Source of the DNA: an uncultured Methanomicrobiales archaeon
Lineage (GTDB): Archaea > Halobacteriota > Methanomicrobia > Methanomicrobiales > Methanospirillaceae
Length of the DNA stretch: 64,000 nucleotides
Direction: 5' to 3'
NCBI GenBank assembly: GCA_903926075.1
Contig: CAIYHQ010000133.1
Span: forward strand, 50,778-114,777
Shown here: positions 46,584-56,324 of the stretch, piece by piece
Position numbering within the stretch: the first letter of the stretch is position 1
How the letters are laid out: every line of letters begins with the position of its first letter
Translations under genes and position numbers: made by a program
The notes under the pieces: generated by a model
What the model was told of the DNA's origin: nothing
Database searches by the model: none
What the model saw: the letters and a program-made list of their open reading frames with translations, nothing else

Positions 46584-49500
46584 ATGAGAAAATTGCGACT
46601 TCTAATCGTGATACCTCTTTTAATCGCCTTTTGTGGGTTAAGTGTAGGTATAGTTAACAGTGCTGAGATTACTCAGGCTTCCGGAAAAATCCTTATAGAC
46701 CTATCTCATGCAGAACGGATTACAATTGACGCAACGGTTTCACCCAATCTTGACACTTCAAAAAACGATCGAATCTATTCATGGCAGGACTGGGCCGATG
46801 CAATGCGCAAGGAAGGGTATACTCTGAAACTTCTGACAAAAGGGCCAATAACTTCAAATGTATTGAAAGATTACGACCTTCTTATTGTTGCAGAACCTGA
46901 TATAAGCAATGCTAAACCCTCTTTATTCTCTTCAGATGAAGCAAAAGCGATATCCGGATTTGTAAAATCCGGAAATTCCCTGCTTCTCTCAGGGCAGTCA
47001 TTCATGGGAGGAGAGACTAGTACCAGTTACTTTGAGGACTATAATTCTAGTTATTCCAATAGCGGGGTCCAGAACGATCTTCTGAAGAAACTCGATTCCG
47101 GTGTACGATTTACTACCAGTCCTCAAAACAGTAATGACGGAGATATCGTTATTGATGAAAATAAAAATTCAGAAGTAGGGGGTTCACCTGCTGACATCTG
47201 GATAACAAATGGTAACACTTCGAATCCTGTCTGGGATAATGTTCCGGAAAAAAAGTTTGTTCTCTTTCATGGATCTTCAATTGATATTACAAAAGATTCT
47301 GCCTATGTAATTGCACAGGGCGACAAGGAGACATTCACTTCGACCGACAAGGCATCCGTGATGTACCAGGAACAGCGTGAACGAACAATTGAAGAACTTA
47401 AGAATGTAGAGGAATTCGGTCATATTGTTAAGAAGAAAGGCAGTATGCCAGTAGTTATAGCCGAAGACATTTACGGATGCGGAAAAATCATTGCATATGG
47501 TGACGCGTCAGCTTGGCAGGATAAAGAATACTGGGGGACAGTTTTTACAAGTTCACAGTATCATGAAACTGAACTTGCACATTCGATGATAAAGTATCTA
47601 ATTCAAAAGGAGGTTGGATGTAATTCCACAGGTGGACCTTCAGGCAAGCCTTCATCAGCTTCCCCTGTTTCAAAACCTACTACACCATCTCAAAGTGGAG
47701 CAGGTGGATCTCCATCAGGAACAGGTCCTGTATCAAGTGTGAAAACAAGTGATATTCCAGTAATCGTAAGTGTACCGGATGCAGCGGTCTTTACAAGCGC
47801 ATGTGAAAACAAATGCGGGACAATTTTCCCGAATTCTGCGGATATTTCAGTATCACCCGCGGTAGATAATGGAAAAGCAGTAACTATTATACAACCTAAT
47901 GACGTAGATGATTCTGGAACAAGGTCTACAAGTGGAAAGACTTTGAATTCATTCACAACTACCAATTGTGGATTAGGGACGACAATAAAAGGATTAGAGA
48001 ATCTGAATCCTTCAGGTGTTACAACCACAGCTGATGTCTCGACTGGCGGTGACAGTTCGGGAAGGGCTGTTGGAACGACAACCGATACGAATTCGGGTAT
48101 TGATGTAACAGTGCCAGATGCCAATGCCGTTTCGTCGGCTTGCCAGAGCAAGTGTGGCAGCTTGTTTGGTAATAATGCTAATATAGTGAATACCGGTTCA
48201 ATTTCTGCTACTAGTAGTACAGCTAAATCTTCAACTGTCGCATCAGATAGTGGAAGGGCTGTTTCGAGTTCAGGCACAGGTAAAACTCTTAACTCTCTTG
48301 GATCATCAGGAAATGTTGCAACTTTGGATACTAGTGCAGATCTTTCGGTAACAATGCCAGATGCCAATGCCGTTTCGTCGGCTTGCCAGAGCAAGTGTGG
48401 GAGCTTGTTTGGTAATAATGCTAATATAGTGAATACCGGTTCAATTTCTGCTACTAGTAGTACAGCTAAATCTTCAACTATCGCATCAGATAGTGGAAGG
48501 GCTGTTTCGAGTTCAGGCACAGGTAAAACTCTTAACTCACTTGGATCATCAGAAAATGTTGCAACTTTGGATACTAGTGCAGATCTTTCGGTAACAGTGC
48601 CAGATGCCAATGCCGTTTCGTCAGCTTGCCAGAGCAAGTGTGGCAGCTTGTTTGGTAATACTTATGCGAATACTGTGAATGCCGGTTCAATTTCTGCTAC
48701 TAGTAGTACTGTGAAGGCGTCAACAGTTTCTTCAGATAGTGGAAGAGCAGTCTCAAGTTCAAACTCAGGTAAAACTCTTAACTCTCTAGGAGCATCAGAC
48801 TCAATTACAACAGCTGATGTCTCGACTGGCGGTGATAGTTCAGGAAGGGCTGTGGGAACGACAACTGATACGAATTCGGGTATTGATGTAACAGTGCCAG
48901 ATGCCAATGTTGTTTCGTCGGCTTGCCAGAGCAAGTGCGACAGCATGTTTGGTAATAGTTATGCGAATACTGTGAACGCCGGTTCAATTTCTGCTACAAG
49001 TAGTACTGTGAAAGCTTCAACAGTTTCTTCAGATAGTGGAAGGGCAATTTCGAGTACAGAATCAGGTAAAACTCTCAACTCACTTGGATCATCAAGTGCT
49101 GATGTAGCTACAAGTGACAGTTCCGGAAGGGCTGTAGGAACGACAGCTGATACGACTACCGACATTTCATTAAATGTGCCCGATGCTAAGACTGTTTCAT
49201 CAGCATGCCAGAGCAAGTGCGGCAGCATGTTTGGTAATAGTTATGCGAATACTGTGAACGCCGGTTCAATTTCTGCTACAAGTAGTACAGTGAAAGCTTC
49301 AACAGTTTCTTCAGATAGTGGAAGAGCAGTTTCGAGTACAGATACAGGTAAAACTCTCAACTCACTTGGATCATCAAGTACTGATATAGCTACAAGTGAC
49401 AGTTCCGGAAGATCAGTAGGAACGACCGCTGATACATCAGGTTCAGTTAATATAAATTTTGATGTAAACTCTGGTGATGCACCGACATACCTGAATTGCC

Positions 49501-50183
49501 TGTATAATTCCTGTATGGACACTTGTCCTGTTAATACATGCACAGATTCGTGTGAATCCGGTACTTGTGCCGGTAATTGTGAGTCGAATTCCTGTATGGA
49601 CACCTGCAATACAAATTCATGCACTGATACCTGTGCTGTAAATACATGTGTTGATACGTGTGAAACCGAAACAATGAAAGCAATCACTACTGCGAACAAA
49701 GTTCAGGCCAATACAATCACGAGCGAACCGAATAACGAGAGGGCAGTAGTATCCGATACTACGACCCCTGTCACTGCGCAAAGTTTTACGGTCCAAGGGG
49801 ACTCGCCATCGAAACTGAGTGGTGAAACGGCATTTGTTGTTAACCCCACTCAAACTGAAAATAAACCTTCAGCAGTAGTGGTATATGTCGTTCAACCTAC
49901 AACACCAGCTGAAATTAGTCTGATTGGGTTTCAAAATGGTTTTGTGTTCTCTACTCCGACTACGGCTGGACCATCAGGAAGCGTATTTCTGGTAAAGTCA
50001 GGTTCAGACTCGGGAAGTGGACAATCATCCGGAACTGTGATCGGAAATTTTGCGTCTTCGATATTAAAGCCAAATTTCCTGTCAAATGAGACTTCAGGCA
50101 AAAATACAGTGAATGCATCTCAAAATAAAACCAATATAACAAAAATACTCACTCCACAAGTAACAGTAACTAAAAACAAATGA
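46584..50183 (+). CDS. Giant secreted Ser/Thr-rich cysteine repeat protein
   Basis: 1199 residues. Signal peptide about 1-28; a GATase1-like (DUF4350-type) domain about 33-340 (ILIDLSHAER, LLIVAEPDIS, FVKSGNSLLLSG). Then six units, each opening with VPDAxxxSSACQSKCGSxF, of about 81-99 residues and rich in Ser/Thr/Gly. Residues about 970-1032 form a periodic knot of C-x3-C-x4 (CMDTC, CTDSC, CAGNC, CMDTC, CTDTC, CVDTC). The tail (KPNFLSN, sequons, ending VTKNK) is like that of the 23-28 kb proteins. Leader: AGGGGA at 46571 and a TATA-like stretch near 46525. Surface or secreted; function unknown. Confidence 0.8.
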   Translation: MRKLRLLIVIPLLIAFCGLSVGIVNSAEITQASGKILIDLSHAERITIDATVSPNLDTSKNDRIYSWQDWADAMRKEGYTLKLLTKGPITSNVLKDYDLLIVAEPDISNAKPSLFSSDEAKAISGFVKSGNSLLLSGQSFMGGETSTSYFEDYNSSYSNSGVQNDLLKKLDSGVRFTTSPQNSNDGDIVIDENKNSEVGGSPADIWITNGNTSNPVWDNVPEKKFVLFHGSSIDITKDSAYVIAQGDKETFTSTDKASVMYQEQRERTIEELKNVEEFGHIVKKKGSMPVVIAEDIYGCGKIIAYGDASAWQDKEYWGTVFTSSQYHETELAHSMIKYLIQKEVGCNSTGGPSGKPSSASPVSKPTTPSQSGAGGSPSGTGPVSSVKTSDIPVIVSVPDAAVFTSACENKCGTIFPNSADISVSPAVDNGKAVTIIQPNDVDDSGTRSTSGKTLNSFTTTNCGLGTTIKGLENLNPSGVTTTADVSTGGDSSGRAVGTTTDTNSGIDVTVPDANAVSSACQSKCGSLFGNNANIVNTGSISATSSTAKSSTVASDSGRAVSSSGTGKTLNSLGSSGNVATLDTSADLSVTMPDANAVSSACQSKCGSLFGNNANIVNTGSISATSSTAKSSTIASDSGRAVSSSGTGKTLNSLGSSENVATLDTSADLSVTVPDANAVSSACQSKCGSLFGNTYANTVNAGSISATSSTVKASTVSSDSGRAVSSSNSGKTLNSLGASDSITTADVSTGGDSSGRAVGTTTDTNSGIDVTVPDANVVSSACQSKCDSMFGNSYANTVNAGSISATSSTVKASTVSSDSGRAISSTESGKTLNSLGSSSADVATSDSSGRAVGTTADTTTDISLNVPDAKTVSSACQSKCGSMFGNSYANTVNAGSISATSSTVKASTVSSDSGRAVSSTDTGKTLNSLGSSSTDIATSDSSGRSVGTTADTSGSVNINFDVNSGDAPTYLNCLYNSCMDTCPVNTCTDSCESGTCAGNCESNSCMDTCNTNSCTDTCAVNTCVDTCETETMKAITTANKVQANTITSEPNNERAVVSDTTTPVTAQSFTVQGDSPSKLSGETAFVVNPTQTENKPSAVVVYVVQPTTPAEISLIGFQNGFVFSTPTTAGPSGSVFLVKSGSDSGSGQSSGTVIGNFASSILKPNFLSNETSGKNTVNASQNKTNITKILTPQVTVTKNK
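47769..49440 (+). repeat. Six tandem coding repeats, 243-bp unit with longer variants
   Basis: Units begin with the codons for VPDA at about 47773, 48111, 48354, 48597, 48894 and 49176. The 48111 and 48354 units are nearly identical over 243 bp; the later spacings are 297 and 282 bp and still share long identical stretches. Such identity implies recent expansion or conversion and predicts length variation among strains. Confidence 0.85.
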
Positions 50184-50227
50184 AATTCATATATTTCAAA
50201 AAATACTTTATTCCTGTTTTTATTTAA

Positions 50228-50437
50228 GATTTTATACGTGAATCAGATAATTATCTGCACGATGGAATTATTATTGGAGTAATCTGGTTTGCGATAAATA
50301 TAATCCTTCATTTTATAGTCCTGATTCCTATGTCAGGTATGTCGTATACAGCATATTTCTCTCAAATTGGTTTACGTTATCTGAGTATACCCATTATAAG
50401 CATCGCAATTGGATATATTCTTGAGCATAAATCCTAA
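50228..50437 (+). pseudogene. C-terminal remnant of a membrane protein
   Basis: Open frame of 69 codons without a usable start, opened by a TAA at 50225. It reads RESDNYLHDGIIIGVIWF, a second helix, then YFSQIGLRYLSIPIISIAIG and ends GYILEHKS. Two membrane helices and a clean stop codon make it the tail of a membrane protein whose front part is gone. The parent family is not identified. It lies directly after the giant repeat gene. Confidence 0.55.
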
Positions 50438-50445
50438 AAAAAATA

Positions 50446-50877
50446 TCAGAATTTGACACGGGGTGCCTCATTCTCCCGCATATTGTTTGCCATTGTCCAG
50501 AAGCAGGCCTCCCCATGTGCTACCCTGAATATCGCAATCTGTACTTTCCCGGCACCGGCATTTACTATGTCTTTCATCCATGGGCGGTCCACGAAGAGTC
50601 TTTCCATGAGCACAGGATCTTCGAGGAATTCAACTTTCCCTGTCACCCTCATCATTGTTCCTGCAGCTTCACCTGGTTTGTAGAAACAGAGTTCGACTTT
50701 CGGGTTTTTCTTAAGCTGCTGGCAGACCGCCTTTGGCGAACCGGTATGATAATAGAAACCAGATTTATCAGCAAACCACATCGCAAACGGCCTGACCCGG
50801 GGCTGGTCTCCTTCAGCAGTTGCAATATAAGTCACCGGGTTTTCATTTGCAAATATTATGCATTCATTAATGTCCAT
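50446..50877 (-). CDS. Pyridoxamine 5'-phosphate oxidase-family flavoprotein
   Basis: 143 residues. Split-barrel FMN-binding protein: ATAEGDQPRVRPFAMWF near 19, KSGFYYHTGSPKAVCQQL near 38, CFYKPG and VTGKVEF are the family strands. The substrate is not known; many archaeal members bind FMN or F420. Cytoplasmic. Downstream on the opposite strand is the membrane-protein remnant; its start is divergent from the hybrid kinase gene. Confidence 0.88.
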   Translation of the reverse strand: MDINECIIFANENPVTYIATAEGDQPRVRPFAMWFADKSGFYYHTGSPKAVCQQLKKNPKVELCFYKPGEAAGTMMRVTGKVEFLEDPVLMERLFVDRPWMKDIVNAGAGKVQIAIFRVAHGEACFWTMANNMRENEAPRVKF

Positions 50878-50976
50878 TCATTCACCTGATCAAATAATAT
50901 GGATTTCCAGAATAAAAAGAGATGGTTCAACTGGAATGCAAAATAGTATGTGCATGAAGAGAGAGATATAGATATA

Positions 50977-53900
50977 ATGTTAGATGCTATCCGGGTTCTC
51001 TATGTAGATGATGAACCTTATCTTCTTAGCATCGGAAAAATATTTCTGGAAAAATCAGGTGATTTTTTTGTTGAAACCGTAGGATCAGCGGATGCTGCAT
51101 TAAAACTTCTTAAAGAGAAAAATTATGATGTCATCATTTCCGATTACCAGATGCCGGAAATGGATGGAATTACTTTTCTGAAACAACTTAAAAGAACTGG
51201 AAATAATACACCCTTCATAATCTTTACCGGTAGGGGACGTGAAGAAGTTGTTATAGAAGCACTCAATGAAGGGGCTGATTTCTATCTTCAGAAAGGTGGT
51301 GAACCAAAGTCACAATTTGCTGAACTTGCAAATAAGATTCGTTACGCTGCTTTTAGAAGAAAAGCAGAGTTAGACCTCCGTGAGAGCGAAGAACGATATC
51401 GACATGTTGTTGAGGATCAGACCGAGATTATTTGTCGATTTCTTCCGGACGGAACACATGTCTTTGTAAATGAAGCCTATTGTAGATATTTTGGATTGGA
51501 TCGCAATACAATTATTGGAAGTAAATTCAAGCCGAAAATATCACACGAAGATAATCAAAAAATTTCCAGACTCATTGCCTCCCTAGTACAAAATGATCCT
51601 TATAAAATTATCGAACATAAGGTCATTATGCCAGATGGAAGTATCAGGTGGCTGCGTTGGGTTGATCGTGCGATTTTTTTTGCCGATGGTCAACTGAAAG
51701 AGTATCAATCGGTTGGCAGAGATATTACAAAGCAAAAGCAGATAGAAGAAGGTCTGCTTGCAGAACATAAGATGATAATCTCACTAGCTTCGGCAGTTTC
51801 ACTTATTGACGTGCTTCCTCTCTGTGTTGAAACAGCAATCCGTTTGTCTGGTATGGACTCAGGTGGGATCTATCTTTTAAATAGAAATACGGGTGACTTT
51901 ATTTTAACTTCTTCTTCAGGATTGTCAGATGAATTTATTAAAGAAGTTTCCTGTATAAACGCAGATTCTGAATCAGCACATATCGTTCTCTCTGGGAGAT
52001 CCGTTTATTCCCAATACTTGATGCTTGGTATATCTATCGCCGGTGCAAGAATAAAAGAGAATCTACATGCAATTGCTATTATTCCTATACTTTCACAAAA
52101 CCGGGTTATTGCATGTTTCAACATTGCATCCCATACTCGTAATATAATTACAGATGAAAGTCGAAAGACCCTCGAAGCAATTGCCGCCTTAATAGGGAAC
52201 GGAATTGGACGATTTACTGCAGAGGAGGAATTGCAGAAAAGCGAGGAAAAATATCGCACTATCTTTGAAAATGCCGGTGACGCGATTGCAATACATAATT
52301 TTGAAGGAAATTTGGTTGAAGTCAATGATGTTATCTGCAGACGGTTAGGCTATACCCGTGAAGAATTATTAAAGATGAAGGCAGGGGATGTAGATGAACC
52401 TGTTCATGCCCGGAAAGTAGAAGAACGGATTCAGGAGCTTAACAAAAATGGTCATCTTATTTTTGAAACAGTTCACATCACGCGGGATGGAAGACGAATT
52501 TCCACGGAGGTTAACTCAATTGTTTTTCATCTTGGCGATAAGCCATTCGTAATGAGCATCGCACGTGACATCACAAAACGCAAGCAGGCGGAAGAGGCAC
52601 TGCGAGATAGCGAGAAGAAATATTACAATCTTTTTCATAATTCAGCCCTCGGTATTTTCCATTCTACCTTTGATGGAAAATTTATTGATGTAAACCCAGC
52701 TCTTGCCAATATTTTTGGCTATAATTCTCCTGAAGATATGATAATTTCTATCACAAACATCGCGAAGCAGATCTATTATGACCCCCTTGAATATGACGAT
52801 GTAGCAACCGCCGTATTAAATAAAGGAGGATTTATAGACTCAGAAAATCGCTACCGCCGCAGAGATGATACTCTATTACACGGAAAACTGCATTTGCGTA
52901 TCGTATCAGATCAGCAGGGCAAGCCCAGCCATTATGAAGGGTTTGTTGAGGATATTACAAAGCGTAAGTTGTCTGAAGAAGAACTCAGCAAAAGCGAAGA
53001 AAAATATCGCACAGTGGCTGATTTTACCTATGACTGGGAGTTCTGGATTACTCCGGATGGAAGCTATAATTATGTCTCTCCATCCTGTGAAAGAATCACC
53101 GGTTATCGTCCTGAAGAGTTTATTCGGGATCCAGATCTGCTGACTAAAATAACGCATAATGATGACCGGGACAAAATTGTTTGCCACTTGTCTTCCAAAG
53201 AGAGTCAAAATATTGAGCATAGTGCTCTTGAATATCGGATCATAACCAAAAACGGGGAAGAACGTTGGATAAGTCATGTATGTCAGCCTATATACAATAC
53301 TAATGGAGAATACCTGGGGAATCGTGGCAGCAATCGTGATATCACCGAACGAAAGCGGGCGGAAGAAGTACTACGGGAGAGTGAAGGGAAACTTAATGCC
53401 ATGTTAGAATCGATAGCGGACAATATGAGCATGATGGATAAGGATCTGAACATTATTTGGGCTAATGAAACTGCTAAAAAATATTTTGGGAAAGACCTAG
53501 TTGGCAGAAAGTGTTACGAAGTGTATCATCAGCGACAAAGTCCTTGCGAACCTTATCCATGTATAACACTCAAAGCGTTTCAGGACGGAGAGATTCACAG
53601 GCATGAGACCCGCGTGACAGACATACAAGGTCAGACGAAATTCTTCGAATGTTCAGCGAATGTAGCCTTGAACAACGAAAATGGTAACCCCATTACAGTA
53701 TTAGAGATCTCCCGGGATATCACGGAACGTAGGCAGATGGAGGAATCACTCCGGCAGGCAAACAAGAAACTCTCCATTCTCTCCGGCATTACTCGTCACG
53801 ATATTACCAACAAACTTGCAGTTATTAATGGGTACCTCGATATTTTGGAAGATGAGCAATCCAATCTAGAAAATGATGAGTACTTATCCAAGATCTCTAC

Positions 53901-54408
53901 CACTGTACAGCGAATTTCTGCCATGATCCAATTCACCAAGGAATACGAGCAGATCGGCGTCTATGCTCCATCCTGGCAGGAGTGCTACAAACTCGTGGAT
54001 ACTGCTGCAAAGCAAATCCTGCTGGGTCAGGTCGTGGTGGAAAATGATCTTCCCTCTGGTATAGAAGTATTCGCAGATCTGCTTATAGGAAAGGTTTTTT
54101 ACAATATGATAGATAACGCAGTTCGGCACGGCGGGAAAATTACTACTATTCGATTTTCTATACAGGAATCTCGCGATAGTCATCAGATCATATGTGAGGA
54201 TGATGGTGAGGGTGTACCCGCTGAAGATAAGGAGGAGATCTTTGAGCGAGGTTTTGGGAAGAACTCAGGGCTTGGATTAACCCTTGTCAGGGAAATTCTT
54301 GCAATTACCGGAATGACGATACAGGAGACCGGTGAGCCAGGGGAGGGAGCTCGATTCGAGATCAAGGTGACAAAGGGGAAGTGGCGTTATGGGAGTGAAG
54401 GGAGTTAA
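50977..54408 (+). CDS. Hybrid sensor histidine kinase: REC, PAS, GAF, PAS repeats, kinase core
   Basis: About 1143 residues. REC about 1-120 (YVDDEPYLLSIG; SDYQMPEMDG), PAS about 140-255, GAF about 265-410, then PAS domains about 420-540, 545-670, 680-800 and 805-930. H-box GITRHDITNKLAVINGYLD near 938, N-box FYNMIDNAVRHGG near 1050, G1 EDDGEGVP and G2 FGKNSGLGLTLVREI, so the kinase core is complete. Start set to ATG 50977 because the fragment at 59207 and similar proteins begin M-x-DAIRVLYVDDE; a GTG at 50950 is in frame. No membrane helix: cytoplasmic sensor. Its 3' end is copied in decayed form at 56.3 and 57.6 kb. Confidence 0.92.
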   Translation: MLDAIRVLYVDDEPYLLSIGKIFLEKSGDFFVETVGSADAALKLLKEKNYDVIISDYQMPEMDGITFLKQLKRTGNNTPFIIFTGRGREEVVIEALNEGADFYLQKGGEPKSQFAELANKIRYAAFRRKAELDLRESEERYRHVVEDQTEIICRFLPDGTHVFVNEAYCRYFGLDRNTIIGSKFKPKISHEDNQKISRLIASLVQNDPYKIIEHKVIMPDGSIRWLRWVDRAIFFADGQLKEYQSVGRDITKQKQIEEGLLAEHKMIISLASAVSLIDVLPLCVETAIRLSGMDSGGIYLLNRNTGDFILTSSSGLSDEFIKEVSCINADSESAHIVLSGRSVYSQYLMLGISIAGARIKENLHAIAIIPILSQNRVIACFNIASHTRNIITDESRKTLEAIAALIGNGIGRFTAEEELQKSEEKYRTIFENAGDAIAIHNFEGNLVEVNDVICRRLGYTREELLKMKAGDVDEPVHARKVEERIQELNKNGHLIFETVHITRDGRRISTEVNSIVFHLGDKPFVMSIARDITKRKQAEEALRDSEKKYYNLFHNSALGIFHSTFDGKFIDVNPALANIFGYNSPEDMIISITNIAKQIYYDPLEYDDVATAVLNKGGFIDSENRYRRRDDTLLHGKLHLRIVSDQQGKPSHYEGFVEDITKRKLSEEELSKSEEKYRTVADFTYDWEFWITPDGSYNYVSPSCERITGYRPEEFIRDPDLLTKITHNDDRDKIVCHLSSKESQNIEHSALEYRIITKNGEERWISHVCQPIYNTNGEYLGNRGSNRDITERKRAEEVLRESEGKLNAMLESIADNMSMMDKDLNIIWANETAKKYFGKDLVGRKCYEVYHQRQSPCEPYPCITLKAFQDGEIHRHETRVTDIQGQTKFFECSANVALNNENGNPITVLEISRDITERRQMEESLRQANKKLSILSGITRHDITNKLAVINGYLDILEDEQSNLENDEYLSKISTTVQRISAMIQFTKEYEQIGVYAPSWQECYKLVDTAAKQILLGQVVVENDLPSGIEVFADLLIGKVFYNMIDNAVRHGGKITTIRFSIQESRDSHQIICEDDGEGVPAEDKEEIFERGFGKNSGLGLTLVREILAITGMTIQETGEPGEGARFEIKVTKGKWRYGSEGS

Positions 54409-54624
54409 TTTGTTGTAGATCGCCCCGGTCGAACCCAGGGACATTTCAGTTACTACTCTTCCTTTGGCATCTACTGAATAGACCTCCCCAATAAGAAAAA
54501 AAGTGATACATCGTTTCTGATTACTCGATGTAGGAGATTTCCAGCCCGAATCGATCATCAAGTCATCCCTCCAGATAACGTTCTGGCAGGAACTTTTGCA
54601 AGTATAGGGAAGAAGGCGATGTAT

Positions 54625-54777
54625 ACTGCGTTGTGCAAAAATCGGAAGAACTGGAAGAATAATACCATGACCGAGCATTACTGCAAAAACAGTGACAAAT
54701 AGGATCGAGAAAATCCTTACCGAAGGTTGAGTCTCGCATCCTGCCAGCTGATAATCCAGCTCCTCTGCTTGTTTCAA
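54625..54777 (-). pseudogene. MFS transporter, N-terminal fragment
   Basis: About 50 codons. PSVRIFSILFVTVFAVMLG and IILPVLPIFAQ are the first membrane helix of a major-facilitator transporter; after this the frame becomes unrelated sequence. Only the start of the gene remains, next to the kinase 3' end. The region is on the minus strand and probably dead. Confidence 0.6.
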
Positions 54778-54782
54778 TATTT

Positions 54783-55052
54783 TCTATTAGAACTATTGAT
54801 TCGGCGATTACTGTTTTAGATCTCCTCAATAAGGAAAATTTTGATGCTATCGTTTCTGATTACCAGATGCCAGGCACGGACGGCATCCAGTTTCTTATTG
54901 AGGTCCGCAAACACTTTGGAAAGATTCCATTCATTCTGTTCACCGGCAAAGGCAGAGAAGAAGTAGTCATTCAGGCAATCGATAACGGGGTGGACTTAAA
55001 GAAGAGAACCGTGGTAGACATGGAGCAACCTACATGGTCCCTTCGCTTATAG
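54783..55052 (+). pseudogene. Response-regulator receiver fragment
   Basis: Reads TIDSAITVLDLLNKENFDA, then SDYQMPGTDGIQFLIE and IPFILFTGKGREE, clearly the middle and end of a REC domain, but the front (first strand and acidic pocket) is missing and the frame is lost after DNGVDL where intact copies have ADFYLQKGG. Closely similar to the fragment at 58977-59207. Confidence 0.7.
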
Positions 55053-55424
55053 CAATTGTTCGAAGGAGAGAGGTTGAACGACACCCATGAAATACAATCC
55101 GATTTGTGCGACAGGGATTATACTTTGTGTCGCACAATGTAACTTATGTGAAACTAGTGACGCAAATAGAAGGTCTGTCAATACGGTACAATCTCGACAT
55201 ATGGAGAGAAGATTATGTCAACTTCGAGGAGACATTTTGTTTAGGGCGGAATTTGCATAAATTGGCGACAGGTTACATTCTGATTTATGGGTTAATATTT
55301 TTAGAAAATCTTGGTAGAATGCATCAGCCATTTAATGTGAAGTCAAGTGGGATACAATAATATCTTCTAAATTATACAATACCATTGAAACGTTACAGCC
55401 TGAAAAAGAAGGGTGTTAACCAAT
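55053..55424. other. Decayed region, no supportable gene
   Basis: No coding frame of quality. The first 30 bp (to about 55085) may be the worn end of the receiver/kinase fragment before it. The rest I cannot assign. Confidence 0.4.
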
Positions 55425-56198
55425 TCATGGGGTTACAATTATTGGTGATTCAGTCTCTATAGGCACATTTTTTGCCGGGGTTGTTTGGCGTGTTAAGGGC
55501 ATCCTTGCTGCCCTGATACTATCTTTTACCTTATTCATATGGGAGACAAACGTGCTATTATTTTTTATTACATCATAGGTCCCATCTGGAAATTCGATAA
55601 TCGTATCACCTTCTGATAGAAGAACAGTCGGCTTCGAGCCGCCAACTGAAACCTGGACTGGTTGACTCGATTTGGCTATAATTATCATCCTTGTACCGTC
55701 TGGATAGATAAGATCTAATAGTTCAGACGTTCCGGTTCCTTTAATATTGGTAAAAGGATTAGTATTCGGACCGTTCCAGTCAATTATATAATCACTAATG
55801 CTTGTTATATTGGCATTCTTTTTATTGTTAAGATAAATAAAATCATAAATGGTGGTTGTTTTAGCCTGATTAGATATACTAGTGGCCGTAGTTTTCGTTA
55901 TATGGGGTGTAAGAACCGACTGCATTTTTGTTTGAACAGAAGTTGAAATTAGAGTACCTACTCCGGTACTTATTGTGCTCGTGCCGTTTACTGTTTGTTT
56001 TCCTCCAGCAGCCTTCGCTGTGACAGAATTCTGAATTTTTGATGAGATTGTATTTGTCGGGGTTACCTTCACTGAAACATTTTACGTGAGATTAGCAATT
56101 TCATTTGTGAGAGGTGTCTGTGATAGTGATACGGCAACAACTGTCAGTCCCAATATTAAGAAGATTATAGTTGCAGTAAGAATGACGAGTCTTCTCAT
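55425..56198 (-). pseudogene. Secreted protein gene broken by an in-frame TAA
   Basis: A clear start lies at ATG 56198 with AAGGAG upstream, giving the signal peptide MRRLVILTATIIFLILGLT; codon 39 is TAA, and the same frame then continues for 215 codons (NVSVKVTPTN onwards). The body is Thr/Ser-rich at first, then has a beta domain (DLIYPDGTRMIIIAKSS, TIIEFPDGTYDVI). One nonsense mutation, or a sequencing error, explains the break; the later GTG at 56072 would give a protein without signal. The stop is TAA, so pyrrolysine readthrough is not an explanation. Family unknown. Confidence 0.7.
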
Positions 56199-56324
56199 AG
56201 TCTTCTCCTTATATACTTCCAAGGGATACTGTTTGTCTCTTCAATTGATATTACCTTGGTACAGATGCAAAATTATCATTAAATTGTTTTTAAAAATTTG
56301 TCAGGTTCGACCGGAGCGATCTAC

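Noticed and set aside
48111..49440. CRISPR-like array
   Set aside because: Units are 243 bp or longer, coding, and without short repeats separated by unique spacers.
47690..49699. Long minus-strand open frames opposite the giant repeat gene
   Set aside because: They repeat in step with the coding repeats and have no start signals; they are by-products of the Ser/Thr-rich codons of the real gene.
55425..56198. Pyrrolysine or selenocysteine readthrough
   Set aside because: The codon is TAA; pyrrolysine uses TAG and selenocysteine TGA.
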